From Dyadobacter sp. CY347 (GTDB lineage: Bacteria > Bacteroidota > Bacteroidia > Cytophagales > Spirosomataceae), in the NCBI RefSeq assembly GCF_021502655.1, contig NZ_JAKFFT010000004.1:1424341-1488340 (forward strand): a stretch of 64,000 bases of DNA, read 5' to 3'. The notes under the pieces were generated by a model. It was given only the letters and a program-made list of their open reading frames with translations, did not search any database and had not been told where the DNA came from. Each line of letters begins with the position of its first letter. Position 1 is the first letter of the stretch. The position numbers and the translations under genes were made by a program. Shown piece by piece: positions 17,910 through 25,571 of this stretch.

Positions 17910-18057
17910 AATACTGGGGGTTTTGGTTATGGTAAATGTATTTGCTGGCTTTCAGCTCCCCAAAAGTATCTGCTTGTCAGGATATTATAACAGTGTAAAA
18001 TGGACAATACGACGGGTTGATTTGGACAATGTGTATTTCTATCTTGCATTCAAAAAG

Positions 18058-19035
18058 ATGAAGAAGATCACGATCCTTGTTCCTGACGGAGAGAATAATT
18101 TAAGCAGTATTGTTGGTGCTTATAAAATTTTCAAAAGGGCAAATGTCTATTATAAGGAATTACATAACCGGGAATTATATCAGATCCAGTTGGCAGGGTT
18201 ATCCAGCCAGGTAGATTTTCACGATGGTTTGTTCTCCGTCAGGCCGCACGTTCATATTTCGGCTGTTTCAAAAACAAATCTCATCATCATTCCGTCTCTG
18301 AACCACCAATTTCAGCAGGCCGTTGAAAAGAACGGGGCTTTGATTCAATGGATGAAAGAGCAGTATAGGGGCGGCGCTGAGATTGCGAGCATTTGCACTG
18401 GCGCTTTTTTGCTCGCTTCATCGGGTTTGATAAACGGGAAATCCTGCTCTACGCATTGGGCGTTTGCCGAAACATTCAGGACGCGCTTTCCGCAGGTTAA
18501 TGTTCAGGTAGACAGGCTGATCACCGACGAAAACGGGATTTATACTAATGGCGGGGCCTATTCATTCCTTAACCTGATCATCTATCTGGTTGAAAAGTAT
18601 TTTGACAGACAAACGGCCATTTTTTGCTCCAAAGTTTTTCAGATTGATATAGACCGGGAAGCCCAGTCATCTTTTATCATTTTTGCCGGTCAGAAATCGC
18701 ACGATGACGATGTCGTCCGGCAAGCGCAAGCCTATATTGAAGAGCATGTTGAAAATAAGATTTCCGTTACCGAGCTGGCATCCAGGTTTGCCGTAGGCAG
18801 GAGAAACTTCGACCGGCGATTTATCAAAGCAACGGGCAACACGCCAACCGAGTATGCCCAGCGCGTAAAGATGGAGGCAGCCAAAAAATCTTTCGAAACC
18901 AATTCCAAAAACATCAAGGAAGTAATGTATGAAACGGGATATTCGGACATGAAAGCGTTTCGGGAGGTGTTTAGGAAAATTACGGGGGTTTCCCCGCTGG
19001 AATACCGTTCAAAATACAACAGCAGGGCTTATTAG
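18058..19035 (+). CDS. GlxA-type transcription regulator (DJ-1/PfpI domain plus AraC HTH)
   Basis: A 325-residue regulator. The N-terminal part (about 1-190) is a DJ-1/PfpI-like domain with the nucleophile-elbow-like ASICTGAFLLASSGLING, and the C-terminal about 95 residues form an AraC double helix-turn-helix (ISVTELASRFAVGRRNFDRRF, and ATGNTPTEYAQR). I set the start at the ATG at 18058, where the protein begins with MKKITILVPDG as family members do, rather than at 17923, which adds 45 unrelated residues. Such regulators often sense small metabolites through the DJ-1-like domain. It is divergent from the SRPBCC gene. Confidence 0.9.
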   Translation: MKKITILVPDGENNLSSIVGAYKIFKRANVYYKELHNRELYQIQLAGLSSQVDFHDGLFSVRPHVHISAVSKTNLIIIPSLNHQFQQAVEKNGALIQWMKEQYRGGAEIASICTGAFLLASSGLINGKSCSTHWAFAETFRTRFPQVNVQVDRLITDENGIYTNGGAYSFLNLIIYLVEKYFDRQTAIFCSKVFQIDIDREAQSSFIIFAGQKSHDDDVVRQAQAYIEEHVENKISVTELASRFAVGRRNFDRRFIKATGNTPTEYAQRVKMEAAKKSFETNSKNIKEVMYETGYSDMKAFREVFRKITGVSPLEYRSKYNSRAY

Positions 19036-19057
19036 GATAGTGGGTTATTCAAATCAC

Positions 19058-19747
19058 TTATTCTCCCGATTTCGTGATGATTTTGATATACGCTTCTGCA
19101 ACATTGCCGATGGCGCTAGGGTGTCCGTCGAGCTCTTCGGCGGTGGCGTCGTTGTAGATCAGAAAGGCAGTTAGGCCATTGAAAGTAACTGGTTTTATTC
19201 CGGAACCTGAATCGTCGAGCCTGTAAAGATAGGATAGCTCAAAGGGCTGTTCCGCCGTTCCACCAAGCGGGATGGCGAGCGGAACAGATGTGCCTGTCTG
19301 ATAGCTTTCGCCTGGCGTGGTTAGCGCAAGCACACCAGATGTATGCCGTGTGTAACGCAATTGATATCCCGCTACAACCGGAAATGATGGCGTCGCGATC
19401 CGCTTGACTGTAGCTGTTACGTCATATGTCAACAAGCCGACCTGATTTACGGCCGTGGCAGATGGATTGGAATCTTCCTTGGCTGCTGACCTTGGTAATG
19501 TGATTTCACTCGTTATTGGCGTAACCTCGCCGATCACTGCGCCGTCTTTGTCATAAAATGTCAGTTTTTCAATCTTGAACTCGCAGGGGTAAGCACGGGA
19601 AACTGCGGCATTGGTTGCCAGCATACATTCAGATTCGGGAAAATTCGGGATTTCCGGGATTTCGTGATCCGTACACGATAGCACGATGCCGAAAACGCAT
19701 ACAGTACCAATAGAGATTGCTTTGCCGATAGTCGATTTTGCTTTCAT
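19058..19747 (-). CDS. Lipoprotein of unknown function
   Basis: A 229-residue protein with a signal peptide and a lipobox at VLSC (Cys25), followed by TDHEIPEIP, which fits an outer-membrane lipoprotein. The mature part is rich in Thr, Ser and Pro with beta-strand character (LTYDVTATVKRI, GYQLRYTRH) and ends in AEAYIKIITKSGE. I know no family for it. It stands alone, convergent with the GlxA-type gene. A Fur-box-like stretch lies about 40-50 bases upstream of its start (19785-19798). Confidence 0.8.
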   Translation of the reverse strand: MKAKSTIGKAISIGTVCVFGIVLSCTDHEIPEIPNFPESECMLATNAAVSRAYPCEFKIEKLTFYDKDGAVIGEVTPITSEITLPRSAAKEDSNPSATAVNQVGLLTYDVTATVKRIATPSFPVVAGYQLRYTRHTSGVLALTTPGESYQTGTSVPLAIPLGGTAEQPFELSYLYRLDDSGSGIKPVTFNGLTAFLIYNDATAEELDGHPSAIGNVAEAYIKIITKSGE

Positions 19748-19784
19748 AACGTTACCGTTTAGTCGTTTTGTTGAGATACGTTAT

Positions 19785-19798
19785 AATAATGATAATCA
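19785..19798. promoter_or_regulatory. Fur-box-like sequence
   Basis: AATAATGATAATCA matches 13 of the first 14 positions of the classic GATAATGATAATCATTATC Fur box; the distal part does not match. It lies between the lipoprotein start (minus) and the methyltransferase gene (plus). The consensus comes from proteobacteria, so binding here is only a possibility. Confidence 0.25.
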
Positions 19799-19879
19799 AC
19801 TGTTTACATTTAGTCAAGCGTCCCCGAAGGTTACGGCGGACATTCTTATTTTACGGTAAACAATTATCTGTTAACTAAA

Positions 19880-20704
19880 ATGGAAACTAAAATGAATGCA
19901 AACAAAGCACTTTGGGAAAAGGGTGATTTTACCCGTCTGGCTGCAACCATGCGGGACAGCGGTTCCGCGCTGGTCGCGAAATTAGGGATTACAGCAGGCG
20001 CTGATGTTCTGGATCTGGGTTGCGGCGATGGCACTACGGCTATCCCCGCAGCCAAGCTCGGCGCTAATGTTCAGGGCGTCGACATTGCGAGAAATCTGGT
20101 GGAAGCGGGCAACGCCCGGGCAAAAGCGGAAGGTTTGACCAACATTACATTTCGGGAAGGCGACGCCATTGATCTGCATGACATTCCGGACGCAACGTTC
20201 GATGTGGTTGTCAGCATTTTCGGGGCGATGTTTGCGCCTCAGCCTTTCGATGTGGCGAAGGAAATGTTCCGTGTGACCCGTCCGGGCGGGAAAATCGTAA
20301 TGGGTAACTGGATCCCGGGCGATCCGACACTGGTCGCTCAAATACTCAGAGTAAGCTCTGCCTACACGCCGGCACCGCCGGAGGGTTTCGTCAGCCCGAT
20401 GCTCTGGGGTGTTGAAAACAATGTTACAGAGCGTTTCGTGGCAGCTGGCGCATCGCCCGGGAACATTTCATTCGAAAGGGAGACATTCACATTCCAGGCA
20501 CCTTATTCTCCAGCAGTTTTTCTGGAAACATTCAGGAAATTCTACGGCCCGACGATGAATGCTTTTGAAGCAGCCGAAAAAAATGGTAAAGAAGAAGATC
20601 TTCAGCGTGAGCTGGAAAGTTTATTCGAAAGCCAGAACCAAAGTCCCGACAGCAACTCAACTTCCATCCCCGCCACATTTCTTAAAGTGACGGTTCTGCG
20701 TTAA
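19880..20704 (+). CDS. Class I SAM-dependent methyltransferase
   Basis: A 274-residue methyltransferase of the UbiE/methyltransf_11 type. The SAM-binding motif I is VLDLGCGDGTTA (about residues 44-55), the acidic residue of motif II is in VQGVDIARN, and FDVVVSIFGAMFAP and RVTRPGGKIVMGNW follow as usual. A C-terminal segment (about 180-240) probably shapes the acceptor site. The substrate is unknown. It is a single gene; a long hairpin follows it. Confidence 0.9.
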   Translation: METKMNANKALWEKGDFTRLAATMRDSGSALVAKLGITAGADVLDLGCGDGTTAIPAAKLGANVQGVDIARNLVEAGNARAKAEGLTNITFREGDAIDLHDIPDATFDVVVSIFGAMFAPQPFDVAKEMFRVTRPGGKIVMGNWIPGDPTLVAQILRVSSAYTPAPPEGFVSPMLWGVENNVTERFVAAGASPGNISFERETFTFQAPYSPAVFLETFRKFYGPTMNAFEAAEKNGKEEDLQRELESLFESQNQSPDSNSTSIPATFLKVTVLR

Positions 20705-20720
20705 TGATTAATTTTATTCC

Positions 20721-20767
20721 TTAGGTCTGTTCACATCTTGATTCTGCAATTTGATGAACAGACCTAA
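20721..20767 (+). terminator. Hairpin, probable transcription terminator
   Basis: A perfect 13-bp inverted repeat (20721-20733 with 20755-20767, TTAGGTCTGTTCA and its complement) has a 21-base loop. It follows the methyltransferase gene by 16 bases. There is no strong U-tract, so termination efficiency is uncertain; it could also be an operator for the next gene. Confidence 0.45.
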
Positions 20768-20787
20768 CTATTCTGAGGCTTAAAGCC

Positions 20788-20795
20788 TATATTTG
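20788..20795 (+). promoter_or_regulatory. Bacteroidota -7 promoter element (TATATTTG)
   Basis: An exact TAnnTTTG match, 15 bases before the ATG of the rsbQ-like gene at 20811, so the leader would be very short. It probably drives the RsbQ-PAS-kinase cluster. Confidence 0.45.
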
Positions 20796-20810
20796 GGTTT
20801 TAGGCTAAAT

Positions 20811-21605
20811 ATGAGTGTAATTAAACGAAATAACGTCAGGGTATTTGGCCAGGGTGAGCAAGCCATGGTCTTTGCGCATGGCTTCGGATGTGGTCAGAAC
20901 ATGTGGCGCTACATCTGGCCGGCATTCGAACAGGATTATAAAATTGTGCTGTTCGACTATGTTGGAAGCGGTAATTCGGACGTGAGCACGTATAATTACG
21001 AACGTTACGGTAACCTCAATGGTTATGCCCAGGACGTCATTGACATTTGCCTGGAACTTGGTTTGAAAAAGTGTGTTTTTGTCGGCCATTCGGTTAGCAG
21101 CATGATCGGGGTGCTGGCATCAATCAAAGAACCAGACTGTTTTGAAAGCTTGATTTTGATCGGACCGTCTGCCCGGTATATCGATGATCATGAGTACACC
21201 GGTGGTTTTCAGCACCAGGATATAGAAGAGCTTCTGGGGACAATGGAAAAAAATTACATTGGCTGGGCCAATTTCCTGGCGCCTGCTATCATGCAAAATG
21301 ACGAACGTCCCGAACTAGGGGCAGAGCTAACAGAAAGCTTCTGCTCGACGGACCCGATTATAGCAAAGCAATTTGCGCAGGTTACTTTCTTATCTGACAA
21401 CCGAAGGGATTTACCCAATGTGACACACCCGGTCCTGATCCTGCAGTGCTCACAGGATATCATCGCACCCGTGCAGGTCGGTGAGTTCCTGCACCGGCAA
21501 ATGAGTACAAGCGTTTACAGGCTCATGCAGGCAACAGGGCACTGCCCGCACCTGAGCGCTCCGGAGGAGACGGTGAAGCTGATGAAGGAGTTTCTTGATT
21601 TATAA
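20811..21605 (+). CDS. rsbQ: RsbQ-like alpha/beta hydrolase (stress-signalling sensor)
   Basis: A 264-residue hydrolase strikingly like Bacillus subtilis RsbQ and the plant receptors KAI2 and D14. RsbQ landmarks are present: VFAHGFGCGQNMW, LFDYVGSGNSD, FVGHSVSSMIGVLASI, FCSTDPIIAKQFA, LILQCSQDIIAP and TGHCPHLS. The triad is Ser94, Asp216 and His244. In Bacillus, RsbQ works with RsbP, a PAS-PP2C phosphatase, in the energy-stress pathway. Here the next genes, 12 bases on, encode a PAS protein and a histidine kinase, so this hydrolase probably feeds a two-component pathway. I chose the ATG at 20811, since it gives the family N-terminus; a TTG at 20793 is less likely. Confidence 0.93.
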   Translation: MSVIKRNNVRVFGQGEQAMVFAHGFGCGQNMWRYIWPAFEQDYKIVLFDYVGSGNSDVSTYNYERYGNLNGYAQDVIDICLELGLKKCVFVGHSVSSMIGVLASIKEPDCFESLILIGPSARYIDDHEYTGGFQHQDIEELLGTMEKNYIGWANFLAPAIMQNDERPELGAELTESFCSTDPIIAKQFAQVTFLSDNRRDLPNVTHPVLILQCSQDIIAPVQVGEFLHRQMSTSVYRLMQATGHCPHLSAPEETVKLMKEFLDL

Positions 21606-21617
21606 ATCTATTTCCTT

Positions 21618-22034
21618 TTGGAACAAGCTGAGCACATTTTACAGGACTTACCCTGCGGCTGCGTCGTTTTCGATGAAGTGGGGACGATGACATTTGTAAA
21701 CCGTACGCTATGTTCCATGCTTGGTTACCAGCCGGATTTACTCCTGGGGCAAAGCATTGAGAAAATCCTTACCATATCAAGCCGGATCTTCCACCAGACC
21801 CATTTTTTTCCTTTACTCAAATTAAATGGTGCGGCTAGTGAGATATTTCTTACCCTGAAACCCAGCAGCGGCAGCCCTATCCCGGTGATGGTCAATGCTA
21901 AAACACAGGCTGAGGCTGATCCCGTCTGCTACGTTTGCGTGTTTGTGCCGGTGTGGGAGCGGCGCAAGTATGAAGAGCAGCTGCTTGAAATCAACCGTGT
22001 CCAACAGAAGGCGCTGGACGAAAATGCATGTTAA
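21618..22034 (+). CDS. PAS-domain protein, sensor half of the RsbQ-linked kinase
   Basis: A 138-residue PAS domain (DLPCGCVVFDEVGTMTFVNRT, LGYQPDLLLGQS) followed by a coiled coil (WERRKYEEQLLEINRVQQKA). The only start giving a complete PAS is the TTG at 21618, 12 bases after rsbQ; a stop codon lies just upstream and the first in-frame ATG would remove half of the first strand. Its layout equals the N-terminal half of RsbP. The end overlaps the kinase start by 7 bases in the -1 frame, and the coiled coil runs on into the kinase N-terminus, so the two may be halves of one split protein or be joined by frameshifting. Confidence 0.82.
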   Translation: MEQAEHILQDLPCGCVVFDEVGTMTFVNRTLCSMLGYQPDLLLGQSIEKILTISSRIFHQTHFFPLLKLNGAASEIFLTLKPSSGSPIPVMVNAKTQAEADPVCYVCVFVPVWERRKYEEQLLEINRVQQKALDENAC

Positions 22035-22834
22035 ACAGGCTCAAAGATGAGCTGGAATCAAACCAGTTTGAGCTGGATAGAAAAATTTCCGTCTTACGCG
22101 AGCGTAGTCAGGAATATTTGCAAATGGGAAAAATATTCATGCACGATATGCAGGAACCCATTCGTAAAATCAATCTTTTCTTTGACACCTTCATGCGTAA
22201 GGTCGATATCCCGGAAAATACCGAGGATTTCAGGCACCTCACTGTAATAAGAAAATCAATCACCCGGCTGAGATTTATGATGCGCTCCATGCTGGACTTT
22301 GTGCAGGTAAGTAATGCGGCCGATCCGGTCACATTGCTGAAACCTGCAAAACTCATCATGGAGGCACGTGATCAGGTAATGAGCGATCAGAACTTTGCTA
22401 ATCTGGATCTCAGGATTGGTGAAATGTCCGACTTTGATGGCCGGGAAACGCAGATAAAACGGGTTTTTTATGAGCTATTAAAAAATGCGGTTGAAAACAA
22501 ATCTCCTGACCGCGAATTGATGGTGGAGGTAACCGCTGTTATTTCCGAAGAAAATATCTATCGAAACCATCTCTCAAAGTACAAATACACGGACCATATC
22601 AAGATCGAATTCAATGATAACGGAGTTGGGTTTGAGAGTCGGTTTGATGACTATGTTTTTGGTTTGCTGAATAAGCTTAATACAGCGACACCGGGACTGG
22701 GGGTTGGTCTTGCTTTGTGCAAACAGGTGATATCAAGCCATTATGGAACGATGAAAGTGAAGTCGCGCGCAGGAGAAGGGACGAGCATTATCATTATTTT
22801 GCCCCTGAAACAAATCCCTGAATACACGAATTAA
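22028..22834 (+). CDS. Histidine kinase, catalytic half of the RsbQ-PAS system
   Basis: A 268-residue kinase lacking its own sensor. A coiled coil (1-35) is followed by a dimerisation helix with His39 in FMHDMQEPIRKI, an H-box of the HD-x-QEP kind seen in phytochrome-like kinases. The HATPase domain (about 135-260) has ELLKNAVEN, FNDNGVGFE and a short G-box, GLGVGLAL. It starts with ATG inside the last codons of the PAS gene. A convergent single-domain receiver gene begins its end 13 bases after this stop and is the obvious candidate partner. Confidence 0.88.
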   Translation: MLNRLKDELESNQFELDRKISVLRERSQEYLQMGKIFMHDMQEPIRKINLFFDTFMRKVDIPENTEDFRHLTVIRKSITRLRFMMRSMLDFVQVSNAADPVTLLKPAKLIMEARDQVMSDQNFANLDLRIGEMSDFDGRETQIKRVFYELLKNAVENKSPDRELMVEVTAVISEENIYRNHLSKYKYTDHIKIEFNDNGVGFESRFDDYVFGLLNKLNTATPGLGVGLALCKQVISSHYGTMKVKSRAGEGTSIIIILPLKQIPEYTN

Positions 22835-22846
22835 CATTCCGGTATC

Positions 22847-23284
22847 TCAGCTGGCAGCGTAATGTCTGGTATAGAAATCTTTTATATTGGTGGCCAGCTC
22901 ACCGATCTGCTCGTAAGTAACGGGCTTTTCAAAATAGCCATAAGCCCCGCTTGCTATTACCTTGTCGATCAGGGTTTTGTCTGTGGCTGTTGAGATCGCC
23001 AGGACGGGGACGAACTTGCTGGCCGGATCGGACTGCATGGCCTTAATCACTTCAAGACCGCTCATGCGCGGCATATTAATGTCCATCAGAACCAATGTCT
23101 GATCCGAAGGCCATTGGCCAACCAGGTTGGCCAGGAAGTCATAACCACTGCTGAATTCGATAATATTGACTGAATCCATCAGTTGATGTACTGCCTGCCT
23201 GATAATCATCCGGTCATCATCGTCGTCGTCTACCAGATAAATTATTCTTTTGTCATTGACCATTTGCATCTTTTTTAATACCAA
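22847..23284 (-). CDS. Single-domain response regulator near the RsbQ-PAS kinase
   Basis: A 145-residue receiver-only protein. The acidic pocket is an unusual run of six aspartates (VDDDDDD, residues 18-24), Asp68 in LVLMDINMP is the phosphoacceptor, the switch Thr is in LAISTATDK, and Lys is in YFEKPVT. Start could also be Met6 or Met8, which would trim a non-conserved leader. It converges on the kinase gene with a 12-base gap, so it has its own promoter, but location suggests it receives phosphate from that kinase. It has no output domain. Confidence 0.9.
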   Translation of the reverse strand: MVLKKMQMVNDKRIIYLVDDDDDDRMIIRQAVHQLMDSVNIIEFSSGYDFLANLVGQWPSDQTLVLMDINMPRMSGLEVIKAMQSDPASKFVPVLAISTATDKTLIDKVIASGAYGYFEKPVTYEQIGELATNIKDFYTRHYAAS

Positions 23285-23452
23285 TTCACATCCTGGCTAA
23301 CACAAAAGAGAGGTAAAACAACAGCATTTAAACAACCCGAAAACAAATTGCCAGAATATGCGCTAGTAAGCAAAGCTACTAATAAAATTCAGATTTGACG
23401 CGACGGGATCAGGTGATATATTGAGCAATAGATGGCATGAACAAATCCCAAT
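23285..23452. other. Intergenic region, divergent promoters
   Basis: About 170 bases (290 to the preferred start at 23573) between the receiver gene and the glycan locus. AT-rich, no exact TAnnTTTG box, no RNA gene and no strong dyad seen. Confidence 0.35.
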
Positions 23453-23572
23453 ATGTCACTTGCCGGGGACAGGTATGAAGGCCGTAGCATTTTTTTTTCC
23501 TATTTTCGCTCAAAATTCAGGCTGCCCTTTAAGCATGGCAACTCTTACGTATTAAATTCCAAAATCAGATTT

Positions 23573-24595
23573 ATGAGACCCCAAGTTGATGTCGGCATTG
23601 CTTTCTACGGCAAACCCTATCAAACCATTGTGACAATTAAGTCGCTCATCCAGCATAGTGGACAGTACATCGACAAGATATATATATCCCGCGAACGCAA
23701 ACAGCCACATGAAGATTACATCGGGATCTTTAAGGTTATTGATTACTTCCGGAATGACCCTAATGTACGCCTCGTTATCCAATATCCGCATCACCATCTT
23801 GGCCTGGGTGTGATGGATCTCGAAAGGGCAAAAACCGATGCGCGGTGGAGACAAAGCATTATGTATCAGTACGCATTGGAAACCACGGACAAAAAGTATA
23901 TGTGTATCATGCACAACGATATGCTTTTCCACGACGACATGATCGGGGTGATGCTGGAAAAAATGATGTCCGGGCCTGAGAATTTGATCGGGATGGGTTC
24001 CATAGGCCAATGCTGGAGTTGCCCGGCGGGAAGGGATTGGGGTAATAAATGCAATCCGTTTATATTCCAGGACTATGTGCCTTCCTACGAGGAAGCCATG
24101 GAACTTACCGAGGCCTATGCTACACCGCGTCAGCAGATACAGAAGAATGTAATCAAGGGCGGCCGGGTGCATATTTTACCGGAATGCCGGCTGAACGAAT
24201 ACTGTGCGATGATCAATGTAGAAAGTTACCAGAAGGAAACGGTTCCGAATGGTAATATTGGCTGCTACGGAGGTAACTGGGGCGGGACGGACACGGCAAC
24301 GCTGTGGTCTCACGATGTATACCAAAAAGGATACCGGTTTGAGCATATAACTTTGGAAGATTATACCAAACATGCTCCTTTCGACAGCACCAGCAGCGGT
24401 ACGCAGGCGAATGACAACCGTAACCTGTATCACCGATCCGAGGAGAATGCAAAGGAATACATCGAGAAAACTTACGGACCGATCCGGTTCTCCGGGTATG
24501 TGGCGCGGGCAAATTTTGTTGATACATTAAAGAGAAAAGCATGGCTGTCTGTGATCCATACATACGGATATTTTAAAAATTTAGTTAAAAAATAA
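23573..24595 (+). CDS. Glycosyltransferase-like (GT-A fold) protein
   Basis: A 340-residue cytoplasmic protein. It begins with RPQVDVGIAFYGKPYQT and a helix TIKSLIQHSGQ, a nucleotide-sugar-binding pattern of GT2-like enzymes, and carries MHNDMLFHDDMIGVM, a possible DxD-like metal site, near residue 115. The middle is Cys/Trp-rich (IGQCWSCPAGRDWG). Family cannot be stated with certainty. I prefer the ATG at 23573; an upstream ATG at 23453 would add 40 basic, poorly conserved-looking residues. It is the first gene of an operon: its stop and the next start overlap in TAATG. Confidence 0.7.
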   Translation: MRPQVDVGIAFYGKPYQTIVTIKSLIQHSGQYIDKIYISRERKQPHEDYIGIFKVIDYFRNDPNVRLVIQYPHHHLGLGVMDLERAKTDARWRQSIMYQYALETTDKKYMCIMHNDMLFHDDMIGVMLEKMMSGPENLIGMGSIGQCWSCPAGRDWGNKCNPFIFQDYVPSYEEAMELTEAYATPRQQIQKNVIKGGRVHILPECRLNEYCAMINVESYQKETVPNGNIGCYGGNWGGTDTATLWSHDVYQKGYRFEHITLEDYTKHAPFDSTSSGTQANDNRNLYHRSEENAKEYIEKTYGPIRFSGYVARANFVDTLKRKAWLSVIHTYGYFKNLVKK

Positions 24596-25545
24596 TGCAG
24601 AGCACTTTGGACCGTGGCTTGAAAATTCTGTTCAGATCTGTCATCTTAGCCCTGATTGTACTCAGTTTTATTGAATTAACTTATCGTGTCATCACAGCCT
24701 TTTATGCCAAAAATGCATTCACTGCTGCGCTGTTGGACAAACACGATTATGCAAAGTCCATCTCTTCGCCTAAAATCGTTTTGGTAGGAGGCTCCAACCT
24801 GGCTTTTGGCATCAATTCCGAAATGCTGAGTAAAATGACGGGAATGCCAGTGGTCAATATGGCGCTGCTGGCACCATTGGGCATGGACTTTATTTTGTCG
24901 GATGCGCTGGGCTACATCAAGAAGGGTGACATTGTCATGATGTCTTTTGAATACGATGTTTTTCCAAAAGGCGATGTCGAATCGCAGCTTTCGGTCGTGG
25001 ATTTTGTGCCTGAGGATAAGCACTTTGTAACTTACAAGCAGGGGTTGACAGAAAAACTTAAAGCACAGTTTTTGCATCGTCTGCAAGCACCGTTAAGCAT
25101 TGAGATCATTCTCCAGAGCCCAACGGTTGAAGATCCATATTCCATTTATTTCCGCAAGGCATTTACCCGGCAGGGTGATATCATCAGCCATCTCAACAAC
25201 ATTACCCGAACGGTGAACGCGGGCGCAAACACGACGAGCCTTTTTCCATATGAAGGGCAAGCCGAATCAATGAATGCCTTCACAGAACAGTTCGTACAGA
25301 AAGGGGCAAAGGCCTATTTCCTTTATCCCACGATTGCGGAAAGCTTTTATAAAAATTCCGTTGCGGCTGTCGAGAAGCTCGACGAGCGGTATCGAAAGGA
25401 TTTGAAAGCAACGATTTTATCGGCGCCCGAGCAATCGGTGTATCCGGACAGTTTGTGTTTTGACACGGTGTATCATTTAAAAGGAAAGGCCCGGGATGCG
25501 CATACGGAAAAGGTCGCAGGTGCTTTGCTTCGTCTGGGTAAATAA
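24595..25545 (+). CDS. SGNH-like membrane-anchored protein, probable glycan acetylation partner
   Basis: A 316-residue protein with one N-terminal membrane helix (about 10-33) and an exported domain. IVLVGGSNLAFGINSE (about 61-76, Ser67) looks like the nucleophile block of SGNH hydrolases, and CFDTVYHLKGKARDAH near the C-terminus can provide the Asp and His. AlgJ/AlgX-like and PatB-like proteins of this build pass acetyl groups to exported glycans with a membrane MBOAT protein, and an MBOAT gene follows 26 bases later. The catalytic assignment is by eye. Confidence 0.7.
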   Translation: MQSTLDRGLKILFRSVILALIVLSFIELTYRVITAFYAKNAFTAALLDKHDYAKSISSPKIVLVGGSNLAFGINSEMLSKMTGMPVVNMALLAPLGMDFILSDALGYIKKGDIVMMSFEYDVFPKGDVESQLSVVDFVPEDKHFVTYKQGLTEKLKAQFLHRLQAPLSIEIILQSPTVEDPYSIYFRKAFTRQGDIISHLNNITRTVNAGANTTSLFPYEGQAESMNAFTEQFVQKGAKAYFLYPTIAESFYKNSVAAVEKLDERYRKDLKATILSAPEQSVYPDSLCFDTVYHLKGKARDAHTEKVAGALLRLGK

Positions 25546-25571
25546 TTAATTCAAGTCAATAAGAGATTATA

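Noticed and set aside
17923..18057. Longer start for the GlxA-type regulator
   Set aside because: The 45 added residues are not like the family and the DJ-1-like domain begins exactly at the ATG at 18058.
20793..20810. TTG start for the rsbQ gene
   Set aside because: The TTG overlaps the promoter element and would add residues not found in RsbQ proteins.
23552..24172. A 206-codon open frame on the minus strand
   Set aside because: Antisense to the first glycan-locus gene, whose own frame has a better start, an overlap with the next gene and more plausible composition.
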